NCBI GenBank assembly: GCA_938003575.1
Contig: CALKYG010000297.1
Coordinates: forward strand, 1-10,123
Source of the DNA: an uncultured Alphaproteobacteria bacterium
GTDB lineage: Bacteria; Pseudomonadota; Alphaproteobacteria; Caulobacterales; Parvularculaceae
Reading direction: 5' to 3'
DNA: 10,123 nt
Shown here in pieces: positions 1 through 7,243 of the stretch. The position numbers and the translations under genes were made by a program. Each line of letters opens with the position of its first letter. Positions within the stretch are counted from its first letter, which is position 1. The notes below the pieces were generated by a model that worked only from the letters and a program-made list of their open reading frames with translations, was not told the origin of the DNA and did not search any database.

Positions 1-588
1 GGGGCTATGCCAGCCCGCGAAATGTCGCCGCAAGATCAATTCAGCCCAGTCATGCAAAGTGCCGCGAGTCCAGCGAACGCAAGCGAGCGAACGCGCAGAA
101 AGTCTGATCCTTCGATATGCGGATTCGCCTACTGCGCCATTTGCAGATCGCGAAGGGCAAAATGAATGAACAGGCCCGAGAGAATGAGCACTCTCTCAGC
201 GCTCCCACGGCGGATTTACAAGCGGGCGTCGATCCTTCGCCCCCGCGGCTCCGCGCGCGCTGCAGGACGATTGTTGCGACATTCTCATCGCCGTCATCAG
301 CGACTTGATCGCGGCGCTTTCCGCGCGTTGCTCTTTCAGGGGCGCGAAAAGCTCCTCCGGGTCAAATTCCCGCGCCGGCCGTTGACTTTCAATCGCTGCA
401 TCAGATCCTCCGTCAAAGCTCCGGCGCGGGCGGACAGCTTAACGCGATTGCCGCCGCTCCGGCGAAACGGTTCACCGCTTTGCGGGCTGGTCCTGCCGAT
501 GATTTTCCGGCCGGTGCGCCTTGTGCGCCGCAAGATTGACGCACGCCGCCGGCGCGGCGATGGTTCGACTGCAGGCGGCGGGCAGGGC
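1..588. other. Stretch without a convincing gene upstream of the permease
   Basis: I find no recognisable gene here. The plus strand has a frame open from base 1 to a TGA at 163-165 (54 codons, ATG at 7), rich in Arg and Ser and with no motif I recognise; it could be the tail of something entering from the left or pure chance. The permease frame stays open upstream to 166, but that translation is dominated by Arg and Pro and does not look like protein. The minus strand has a more protein-like stretch (separate entry, 196-438). There are small inverted repeats at 2-16 (GGGCT/AGCCC, 5-nt loop) and 178-197 (GAGAGA/TCTCTC, 8-nt loop), neither followed by a T-run. The permease promoter should lie here, but I cannot place it. 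Confidence 0.5.
196..438 (-). pseudogene. Possible decayed reading frame, family unknown
   Basis: On the minus strand a frame is open from just after a TAA (439-441) to a TGA at 196-198, about 80 codons. Its middle part (roughly 375 down to 280) reads like genuine protein for this genome: acidic and helical, containing FDPEELFAPLKEQ followed by an Ala/Met-rich helix. There is no ATG before that part. The neighbouring minus frame just upstream (about 440 to 380) also reads protein-like (LTEDLMQRLKVNG). The two would join if one base had been lost, or two gained, near 375-380. The tail of the frame (240 to 196) looks like noise. I read this as a remnant of a small gene with a frameshift and an eroded end. 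It may equally be chance in GC-rich DNA. I do not recognise the family. Confidence 0.2.
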
Positions 589-1908
589 ATGAAATCAGCG
601 ACGGCGGGGAGACAGCTCGGGCTTGTGATGTGCACGGCGCTCGTCGTCGGCAACATGATCGGGTCGGGAATCTTCCTCCTGCCGGCGGCTCTTGCTCCCT
701 TCGGCTGGAACTCGATTTTCGGATGGATGCTGACAATCGGCGGCGGATTGCTGCTGGCGACCGTTTTTGCGGCGCTGTCGCGCAATTTCCCGAAAGCCGG
801 CGGCCCCTACGCCTTCACGCAGGAAGCGTTTGGTCCCGCCGCGGGATTTCTGGTCGCCTGGAGCTACTGGATTTCGATCTGGGTCGGCAACGCCGCCGTC
901 GCGACCGGAGCCGTCAGTTATCTCAGCGTTTTCTTTCCGGCGCTCACCGGAGCGAACGGACTGCACGCCGTCGTGACAATCGGCGCCATCTGGCTGTTGA
1001 CCGCCGTGAATTGCCGCGGCGCGTACCTTGCCGGAAGCGTTCAGCTGGCGACGACGATGCTGAAGGTGCTGCCGCTGTTCGCCGTGATCGCGCTGGGCTT
1101 TATCATTGTCGCCGGCGACGGCGGGGCGTCCGTTGCGCCGTTTGATCCGTCGGACATTTCGCTCGGACCGATCACTGCGACCGCGACGCTGACATTGTGG
1201 GGGCTGCTCGGCCTCGAATCGGCGACCGTTCCCGCTGAAAAAGTGAAAGACCCGACGCGCACCATCCCGCGCGCGACGATGATCGGCATGATTGTCACAG
1301 GCGTCATCTATCTGTTTGCGTGTTCCGCGATCATTCTATTGCGGCCGGCGGATGAAGTCGCGGCGTCTTCGGCCCCCTTTGCGGACTTCGTTGCGATCCA
1401 TTGGGGAGCGGACGCCGGAAAATGGCTGGCGCTCTTTGCGGCGATCAGCGGCTTCGGCGCGCTCAACGGCTGGATCCTGCTTCAGGGGGAGCTGCCTTAC
1501 GCGATGGCGAAGGGCGGCGTTTTCCCGGCGTTTCTGGCGAAGACGTCGTTGCGCGACACGCCTGTGCGCGCGCACGTCGTTTCGAGCCTGCTGCTCACCG
1601 CCGTCGTCATGCTCAACTATTCGAAGAACATGACGGAGATGTTCACGTTCGTCCTGCTTTTGTCGACAACGGCGTCGCTCGTCATGTATCTCGTCTGCTC
1701 GCTGGCGGCTCTGAAGCTCAAAACCGCGGGAAGGCTGAAAGCCTCATCGACGCTGATGACTGTCGCGGCTGCCGCCGCCGCCTACGCATTATGGGCGATA
1801 TCGGGCGCCGGCGCCGAAGCGGTCGCCTGGGGCGTTGCGCTGCTCGCCGCCGGTTTTCCCGTCTATCTCGTCGCCAAGCGCGACGCCGTCACTTCGCAAG
1901 CTCGGTGA
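589..1908 (+). CDS. APC-superfamily amino acid/amine permease, AdiC-like (basic amino acid antiporter type)
   Basis: Inner-membrane transporter of 439 residues, matching the usual length of the family, with about 12 hydrophobic helices. The first helix carries the APC signature, GNMIGSGIFLLP with G25-S26-G27 at the same place as in E. coli AdiC. The TLWGLLGLESA stretch keeps a Trp (W204) and Glu (E210) that line up with AdiC W202 and E208. NGWILL (W295) lines up with the AdiC W293 substrate-stacking Trp. These alignments are made from memory of AdiC. The ATG at 589 gives an N-terminus matching the family; its ribosome site is weak (GCAGG close to the start), and an in-frame ATG at 499 adds only a basic, low-complexity extension. 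The family carries amino acids and amines such as arginine, agmatine, lysine or putrescine, so import of the substrate of the neighbouring operons is plausible. No decarboxylase is nearby, which argues against an acid-resistance role. The stop overlaps the convergent M20 gene by 20 nt. Confidence 0.88.
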   Translation: MKSATAGRQLGLVMCTALVVGNMIGSGIFLLPAALAPFGWNSIFGWMLTIGGGLLLATVFAALSRNFPKAGGPYAFTQEAFGPAAGFLVAWSYWISIWVGNAAVATGAVSYLSVFFPALTGANGLHAVVTIGAIWLLTAVNCRGAYLAGSVQLATTMLKVLPLFAVIALGFIIVAGDGGASVAPFDPSDISLGPITATATLTLWGLLGLESATVPAEKVKDPTRTIPRATMIGMIVTGVIYLFACSAIILLRPADEVAASSAPFADFVAIHWGADAGKWLALFAAISGFGALNGWILLQGELPYAMAKGGVFPAFLAKTSLRDTPVRAHVVSSLLLTAVVMLNYSKNMTEMFTFVLLLSTTASLVMYLVCSLAALKLKTAGRLKASSTLMTVAAAAAAYALWAISGAGAEAVAWGVALLAAGFPVYLVAKRDAVTSQAR

Positions 1909-3268
1909 GCAGCGTGCGCCAGTGATCGAGCGCGCCGGGAATTGAAGATATCGGCGCGCGTTCATTGAGGCCGTGCGTATAATCGTCCGACGGCTTCATG
2001 AACAGGCCCGAAACGCCGTAGCTGTCGACGCCGCGCATGCGGAAATAGAGGCTGTCGGAAGCGCCCGCCGACATCTGCGGCGTGATCGCAAGCCCCGGAT
2101 AACACGCCTCGATCGATTTCCGGACGGCGGCGAGAACGTCCTCGCGCATTGGCGATCCTTCGGAATAATGCGGCGGATCGACAAAACGGATTTCCGCCGC
2201 CGGATCGTCGACGACTTTTTTCAGCGTCTCCATCACGGCTTCCGGCGTCACGCCGGGGAAAATTCTGCAATTGACGGAAACGGCGGCGCGCTGGGGCAAG
2301 GCGTTCAGCGCATGTCCGCCGGCGAGCATCGTCGCGACGCAGGTCGTGCCCGTCTGCCCGACATATTCGGGATCGGCGCGCAGCGTCTTCAATGCTTTCT
2401 TGTCCTTCGGGTTATCGGCGAACCGCAGCATCGCTTCACCGAGCTTGCCCGGCGTTTTGGCTCCCGTCTGGCGGAAAAACTCCTGCGTTGTCTCGCTCGT
2501 TTCAACGGGAAACTCATAGGCGCCGATGCGGTCTATGGCGCGGGCGAGGCGATAGATCGCATTCTCTCTGCTCGGCCGGCTCGAATGGCCGCCCGGATTG
2601 GTGAAAGCGATTTCAAAATCAGCATAGGTCTTTTCGGCTGTTTGAAGATTGTATGCGAGCGGCGCCCCGTCTTCGCCCAATACGCCGCCGCCGCCGTCGC
2701 TGTTAAGGACGAGATCGGCGTCCTTGAAGCGTTCTGCCAGGATTGCGGTCGTCGCCATCTGCGTCTCTTCATCGCCGGAAAGAACGAGGACGATGTCGCG
2801 CGCAGGGTTGAAACCTTCCTTTTTCAGGCGGAGCAGCGTCTCCGTCATCATGACGACGCCCCATTTGTTGTCGACAGCGCCGCGCCCGATCAGGAAATCG
2901 CCGTCGCGCGACATGGTGAAAGGATCGCGCTCCCAGTCCTCCCGCTTCGCCTCGACAACATCCATATGGCCGGAAAGAACGATCGGCTTCTCGCGGGAAG
3001 CGCCGCGGTAATACGCAACGAGCGTCGGCGCGGGACCTGAATTGTCGACCTCGACGTCTGCTGCGTCGAAGCCGCCCTTGACGAGGCGCGCCTTCAGATA
3101 TTCGGCGTAGCGCAGAATATCCGGCGACCCTTCGACTGAACGGAACGCAATCGAATCGCCGAGCATGGCGATGGCGTCATCGATAAATTCTTGCGGAGTC
3201 GCGGATTGCGCGAACGCCGACCCCGACATGAAGAGCGCGGCGGCGAGCGCGGGAAGGCAATGGCGCAT
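1889..3268 (-). CDS. Exported M20-family zinc metallopeptidase / amino-acylase
   Basis: 459-residue secreted hydrolase. A signal peptide is clear: short basic start, hydrophobic core and AFA-Q cleavage site after residue 20, so it should act in the periplasm. All M20 dinuclear-zinc residues are visible: H101 and D103 (SGHMDVV), bridging D133 (GAVDNKWG), catalytic base E167 and ligand E168 (SGDEET), D191 (NSDGGG) and the C-terminal H432 (YTHGLNE). The inserted lid/dimerisation domain includes the conserved His of GGHSSRPS. M20 enzymes are dipeptidases, carboxypeptidases or N-acyl-amino-acid deacylases; sequence alone does not tell which. The ATG at 3268 has a good ribosome site (GAAAGGG) and begins 16 nt after the upstream deacetylase gene stops, so it is the third gene of the operon. 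A longer open frame reaches back to 3586, but only by overlapping that gene. A role in releasing free amino acids from peptides or acylated forms fits the context. Confidence 0.9.
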   Translation of the reverse strand: MRHCLPALAAALFMSGSAFAQSATPQEFIDDAIAMLGDSIAFRSVEGSPDILRYAEYLKARLVKGGFDAADVEVDNSGPAPTLVAYYRGASREKPIVLSGHMDVVEAKREDWERDPFTMSRDGDFLIGRGAVDNKWGVVMMTETLLRLKKEGFNPARDIVLVLSGDEETQMATTAILAERFKDADLVLNSDGGGGVLGEDGAPLAYNLQTAEKTYADFEIAFTNPGGHSSRPSRENAIYRLARAIDRIGAYEFPVETSETTQEFFRQTGAKTPGKLGEAMLRFADNPKDKKALKTLRADPEYVGQTGTTCVATMLAGGHALNALPQRAAVSVNCRIFPGVTPEAVMETLKKVVDDPAAEIRFVDPPHYSEGSPMREDVLAAVRKSIEACYPGLAITPQMSAGASDSLYFRMRGVDSYGVSGLFMKPSDDYTHGLNERAPISSIPGALDHWRTLLTELAK

Positions 3269-3284
3269 GAGTAAGCCCTTTCGG

Positions 3285-4310
<1,026 letters not shown>

Positions 4311-4315
4311 GCGGA

Positions 4316-5701
4316 TCAGCCCTCCCTATCCGCAAGGCCTGTCCGTCGGGCGAATATCGCAAGACTCCGCGTCAGCTTGTCCATGATTTCGTCGATATCG
4401 TCATCGGACAAGATCATCGGCGGACAGACGAGGAAATGATCGCCCTCGTCGCCGCCCCGAGTCCTGCGCGAATAAATGACGAGCTTTTCGGCAAAGGCGA
4501 TTTCGACGAGCTGGTGAAAGGCGTTCATCGCCTTCGGCAGCGGCGCCATGGTCGAGCGGTCGCTGACAAGTTCAAAGGCGAGCAGCAGCCCCTTGCCGCG
4601 CACGTCGCCGATGAACGGGAAACGGTCCATCAGCGCGGCGAGGCGCGATTTCAGAATATCGCCCTTCGCCGCCGCATTGGCGATAAGATCCTGGTCGAGA
4701 ATTTCCTTCAGGACAGCAAGGCCCGCGCTGCAGGCGAGCGGATTGCCGGCGTAGGTGTATCCGTGCATGAAACCTCCGTCCGCGAGCACCGCTTCGACAA
4801 TGTCCGAACGCGACACGATCGCTGAAAGCGGCGCATAGCCGGCGCCAAGCCCCTTGCCGAGAACGATGATGTCCGGCGACTGGCGCCAGTGCTCGGCGGC
4901 GAGGAACTTCCCCGTGCGCCCGACGCCGGTCATCACTTCGTCATAGATGAGCAAAAGCCCGTACTCGTCGCAGATGTCGCGGACGCGCTGGTAATAGCTG
5001 TCCGGGGCGACGAGCGCGCCGGTCGAGGCCCCGCCGACCGGCTCCATGATAAAGGCGAGCGCGCGTTCAGGGCCGATCTCCTCGATCTTCTCGCGCAGCG
5101 CCTGTGCGTATTTGAGTCCCTTTTCCTCATCGGAAAGATTGTCGCGATCAAGGTAAGCGCGCGGGGCCGGGATTTTCGGCATGTCGCGGTACATGGGTGC
5201 GAAGGGGCGCGTCAGCGGATTGTAGCCCGTGACTGCGAGCGTGCCGAAGGTGGAGCCGTGATAGGCCGGAAATCGCGAGATGATTTCAGTGCGTGACGCG
5301 TCGCCGCGCGCCAGCGCATATTGCCGCGCGAGCTTGATCGCGCTTTCAACGGCTTCCGATCCGCCGGAGGCGAAAAAGACGCGCGTCAAGCCCGGCGGGC
5401 TGAGGCGCCCAAGGGCGGTCGCCAGTCTTTCGGCGGGCTCGCTCTCGAAATGCAGGCGATAGGCGAATGTTCCCGTCTCCATCTGCGCGCGCATGGCGGC
5501 GAGCACCCGGGGATTCGAATGACCGATATTCGACACCATGGCGCCGCTCGACGCGTCGATGTAACGCGCGCCGTCCGTCGTCCAGACATGAACGCCCAAG
5601 GCCCGTTCGAACATCGGGCGGCGGCTGCCCGATTGATAGAAGAGCTTTGAGGGCTCGGTAGGGGACCAGTCGAAAACGCCCCGATTGCGGTTGTCGGTCA
5701 T
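4316..5701 (-). CDS. Class III pyridoxal-phosphate aminotransferase (omega/beta-amine type)
   Basis: 461-residue cytoplasmic fold-type I aminotransferase. Landmarks in order: the PLP-phosphate loop SGGSEAVES (112-120), the ring-stacking AYHGST (146-151), the PLP-pyridine Asp in LIYDEVMTGVGRTGKF (D254), and the Schiff-base lysine K283 in LGKGLGAGYAPLSAI. The TYAGNPLAC segment (316-324) is the usual phosphate contact from the partner subunit. Class III enzymes act on amines distant from the carboxylate (putrescine, GABA, beta-alanine, N6-acetyl-beta-lysine, diaminopelargonate). The overall pattern resembles the broad group annotated as 'aspartate aminotransferase family', which includes Bacillus YodT, rather than the SpuC putrescine type; that is a judgement from memory. 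It is first gene of the minus-strand operon, divergent from the beta-keto acid cleavage enzyme, which suggests it makes the beta-keto acid from a beta-amino acid. No clear Shine-Dalgarno precedes the ATG at 5701. Confidence 0.9.
   Translation of the reverse strand: MTDNRNRGVFDWSPTEPSKLFYQSGSRRPMFERALGVHVWTTDGARYIDASSGAMVSNIGHSNPRVLAAMRAQMETGTFAYRLHFESEPAERLATALGRLSPPGLTRVFFASGGSEAVESAIKLARQYALARGDASRTEIISRFPAYHGSTFGTLAVTGYNPLTRPFAPMYRDMPKIPAPRAYLDRDNLSDEEKGLKYAQALREKIEEIGPERALAFIMEPVGGASTGALVAPDSYYQRVRDICDEYGLLLIYDEVMTGVGRTGKFLAAEHWRQSPDIIVLGKGLGAGYAPLSAIVSRSDIVEAVLADGGFMHGYTYAGNPLACSAGLAVLKEILDQDLIANAAAKGDILKSRLAALMDRFPFIGDVRGKGLLLAFELVSDRSTMAPLPKAMNAFHQLVEIAFAEKLVIYSRRTRGGDEGDHFLVCPPMILSDDDIDEIMDKLTRSLAIFARRTGLADREG
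4319..4326 (-). promoter_or_regulatory. Strong ribosome binding site for the deacetylase gene
   Basis: Minus-strand GGGAGGGC overlaps the last codons of the aminotransferase gene and ends about 9 nt before the deacetylase ATG (4308-4310). It supports the chosen start and tight co-expression of the two genes. Confidence 0.6.
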
Positions 5702-5736
5702 ATTGAAACTGTTGGAAACGGGGATGCAGCGCCCGA

Positions 5737-5765
5737 TTGATCGCCCACTCAGGCCCTGACAAAAT
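5737..5765 (+). promoter_or_regulatory. Candidate sigma-70-type promoter for the BKACE operon
   Basis: TTGATC at 5737-5742 and CAAAAT at 5760-5765 are separated by 17 nt, each matching four of six consensus positions. Transcription would begin near 5772, leaving a leader of about 33 nt before the ATG at 5805. Matches are modest and such boxes arise by chance, but the position within the only divergent gap of the window is right. Confidence 0.3.
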
Positions 5766-5780
5766 GCGCGAAATCAGGGC
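5749..5780. promoter_or_regulatory. Inverted-repeat cluster, candidate operator of the divergent operons
   Basis: The gap holds a perfect palindrome TCAGG-C-CCTGA (5749-5759) and a further half-site TCAGGGC (5774-5780). GCCCTGA at 5753-5759 and TCAGGGC at 5774-5780 form a 7-bp inverted repeat with a 14-nt spacer, centres 21 nt apart, so both arms face the same side of the helix. The first palindrome fills the spacer of the candidate promoter up to its -10 box, and the second arm falls just downstream of the expected start, the usual arrangement for a repressor. No regulator gene is in the window to assign to it. A weak RNA hairpin is the alternative reading. Confidence 0.4.
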
Positions 5781-5804
5781 TTCGCGCCAGCAGGAAAAAC
5801 ACAA

Positions 5805-6758
5805 ATGTCGGCAGCATCAGGCGAGGCGAAAAGGCGCAAGGTCATCATCACCTGCGCGGTGACGGGATCCATCCACACCCCGACCATGAGCCCCCATTTG
5901 CCGGTGACGCCCGAAGAGATCGCGGAAGCCTCGATCGCCGCAGCGAAAGAAGGGGCGGCGATCATCCACCTTCACGCGCGCCAGCCGGATGACGGCCGGC
6001 CGAGCGCCGAACCGGAGCATTTTCGAGAATTCATGACGGCGATCGCGGCCGAATGCGACGCGGTGTTGAATGTTTCAACCGGCGGCTCATCGCTGATGAC
6101 GCTCGACGCGCGCCTTGCGCCGGCGCGGGCGATGAAGCCGGAAATGTGCTCGCTCAATATGGGCTCGATGAATTTCGGCATCTTCCCGATGCTCGAAAAA
6201 TATCCGAACTGGCGCCATGACTGGGAGCCGGAATTGCTGCGGGCGACGAAGCGCACCGTTTTCCAGAATACGTTTGAGAATATCGAGGCGATCCTTTCTG
6301 AAATCGGCAAGGGCGACGGCGCGAAGTTTGAATTCGAATGTTACGATGTCGGGCAGATCGAACTGCTCGCCTTTTACTTGAAGCGCGAGCTGGTCGAGCC
6401 GCCGCTCTACGTCCAGTTCGTGCTCGGCGTTCTCGGCGGCGCGGGAGCGAGCGTTGAAAATCTTGTCCATATGAAGGGGACCGCTGACCGGCTGCTCGGC
6501 GACGCCTATCACTTTTCGGTTCTCGCCGCCGGCGGCAAGCAGATGGGGATTGCGACGACCGGCGCGATCATGGGCGGCAATGTTCGGGTCGGGCTTGAAG
6601 ACAATCTGACGATCGCGCCGGGCGTGCTGGCGAAATCGAATGCGGAGCAAGTTGCGAAAATGCGCCGCATCTTGACCGAACTTGGATTTGATATTGCGAT
6701 GCCGGACGAGGCGAGGCGCGTCCTGAAAACGAAGGGCAGGAAATCCGTTGGCTTCTGA
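5805..6758 (+). CDS. Beta-keto acid cleavage enzyme (BKACE, DUF849 family)
   Basis: 317-residue cytoplasmic TIM-barrel zinc enzyme of the family founded by 3-keto-5-aminohexanoate cleavage enzyme (Kce). The family reaction is beta-keto acid + acetyl-CoA giving acetoacetate + a shortened acyl-CoA. Evidence: the zinc motif IIHLHARQPDDGRPS with H55 and H57, VSTGGSS, SLNMGSMNFG, FEFECYD, YVQFVLGVLGG, and NVRVGLEDN whose E265 should be the third zinc ligand (His46, His48 and Glu230 in Kce). It is some 40 residues longer than Kce as I recall it, much of the excess lying between the metal motifs; this is common in proteobacterial members. Substrate specificity varies widely in this family (aminohexanoate, dehydrocarnitine, beta-ketoadipate and others) and cannot be read from this sequence by eye. 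The ATG has AGGA 9 nt upstream. It leads the plus-strand operon and is divergent from an aminotransferase that could supply its keto acid. Confidence 0.93.
   Translation: MSAASGEAKRRKVIITCAVTGSIHTPTMSPHLPVTPEEIAEASIAAAKEGAAIIHLHARQPDDGRPSAEPEHFREFMTAIAAECDAVLNVSTGGSSLMTLDARLAPARAMKPEMCSLNMGSMNFGIFPMLEKYPNWRHDWEPELLRATKRTVFQNTFENIEAILSEIGKGDGAKFEFECYDVGQIELLAFYLKRELVEPPLYVQFVLGVLGGAGASVENLVHMKGTADRLLGDAYHFSVLAAGGKQMGIATTGAIMGGNVRVGLEDNLTIAPGVLAKSNAEQVAKMRRILTELGFDIAMPDEARRVLKTKGRKSVGF
6738..6750 (+). promoter_or_regulatory. Ribosome site and TTG start of the GNAT gene inside the BKACE gene
   Basis: AGGAA at 6738-6742 lies 5 nt before TTG at 6748-6750, and the BKACE stop is at 6756-6758, an 11-nt overlap. 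The ribosome site decides for the TTG: there is no ATG in frame until Met21 (codon at 6808-6810), which would cut off the first strand of the acetyltransferase fold. Translational coupling is likely. Confidence 0.6.
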
Positions 6759-7233
6759 CATTTCGATCCGCGCCGGCCGCGTCGAAGACGCAGACGCGAT
6801 CCGCTCAATGGTCGCCGCGCTCGCCCGCGAGACGATCGGCGATCATCAAGAGGTTTTATCCGTCGACGATGTCCGGCGTTACGGCTTCGGGCCTGAGAAG
6901 GCGTTCGAGAGTATTGTCGCCGAACGCGCCGGAGAGGTCGTCGCGGCGATGATCATCTTCGATGAGTTCTCCAGCTGGCGCGGCAAAAAGGGCGTTTACG
7001 TGCTCGATATCTATATAACGCCGGAAGCGCGAGGCTTTGGCCTCGGCCGGCGGCTGATTGCGCGGGCCGCCGAATGGGGGCGCGGGCGCGGCGCGAGCTA
7101 TATCCGCCTTTCCGTCGATCAAAAAAACATCCACGGCGTCAATTTCTACGAAGCGATCGGCTTTACGGAAGGCTCGCACGACCGTGTTTTCATCCTGTCA
7201 GGCGAAGCGTTCGATGAAATCGGCGCGCAGTGA
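6748..7233 (+). CDS. GNAT N-acetyltransferase, spermidine/spermine (SSAT)-like
   Basis: 161-residue acetyl-CoA-dependent N-acetyltransferase, one GNAT domain covering the whole chain. The acetyl-CoA pyrophosphate loop is ARGFGLGRRL (R95-G96-F97-G98-L99-G100), preceded by the strand VYVLDIYITP. NFYEAIGF near 132-139 provides the Tyr (Y134) that acts as general acid in many GNATs. The YGFGPE segment at 45-50, the SSWRGKKGVYVLD stretch and the RGFG form of the loop recall human diamine acetyltransferase SSAT and its thialysine-acetylating paralogue, so a small amine or the distal amine of a basic amino acid is a better guess than a protein or antibiotic. That comparison is from memory. The gene starts at TTG overlapping the BKACE gene and ends 10 nt before the propeller-hydrolase gene. 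With a deacetylase in the opposite operon, it could install a temporary acetyl protecting group. Confidence 0.85.
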   Translation: MASDISIRAGRVEDADAIRSMVAALARETIGDHQEVLSVDDVRRYGFGPEKAFESIVAERAGEVVAAMIIFDEFSSWRGKKGVYVLDIYITPEARGFGLGRRLIARAAEWGRGRGASYIRLSVDQKNIHGVNFYEAIGFTEGSHDRVFILSGEAFDEIGAQ

Positions 7234-7243
7234 GGGACGATTG

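Noticed and set aside
178..197. GAGAGA/TCTCTC hairpin as a terminator
   Set aside because: The stem is only 6 bp, weak, with no T-run and no gene ending next to it.
166..588. N-terminal extension of the permease to an ATG at 166
   Set aside because: The extra 141 residues are Arg/Pro-rich with no fold signal, whereas the ATG at 589 gives the exact family N-terminus and length.
1973..3040. 355-residue plus-strand frame opposite the M20 gene
   Set aside because: It is antisense to a gene with complete catalytic motifs, is Arg/His-rich and shows no motif of its own; such frames are common in GC-rich DNA.
6087..6761. 224-residue minus frame opposite the BKACE gene
   Set aside because: A shadow of the BKACE coding pattern, with no recognisable features and no ribosome site.
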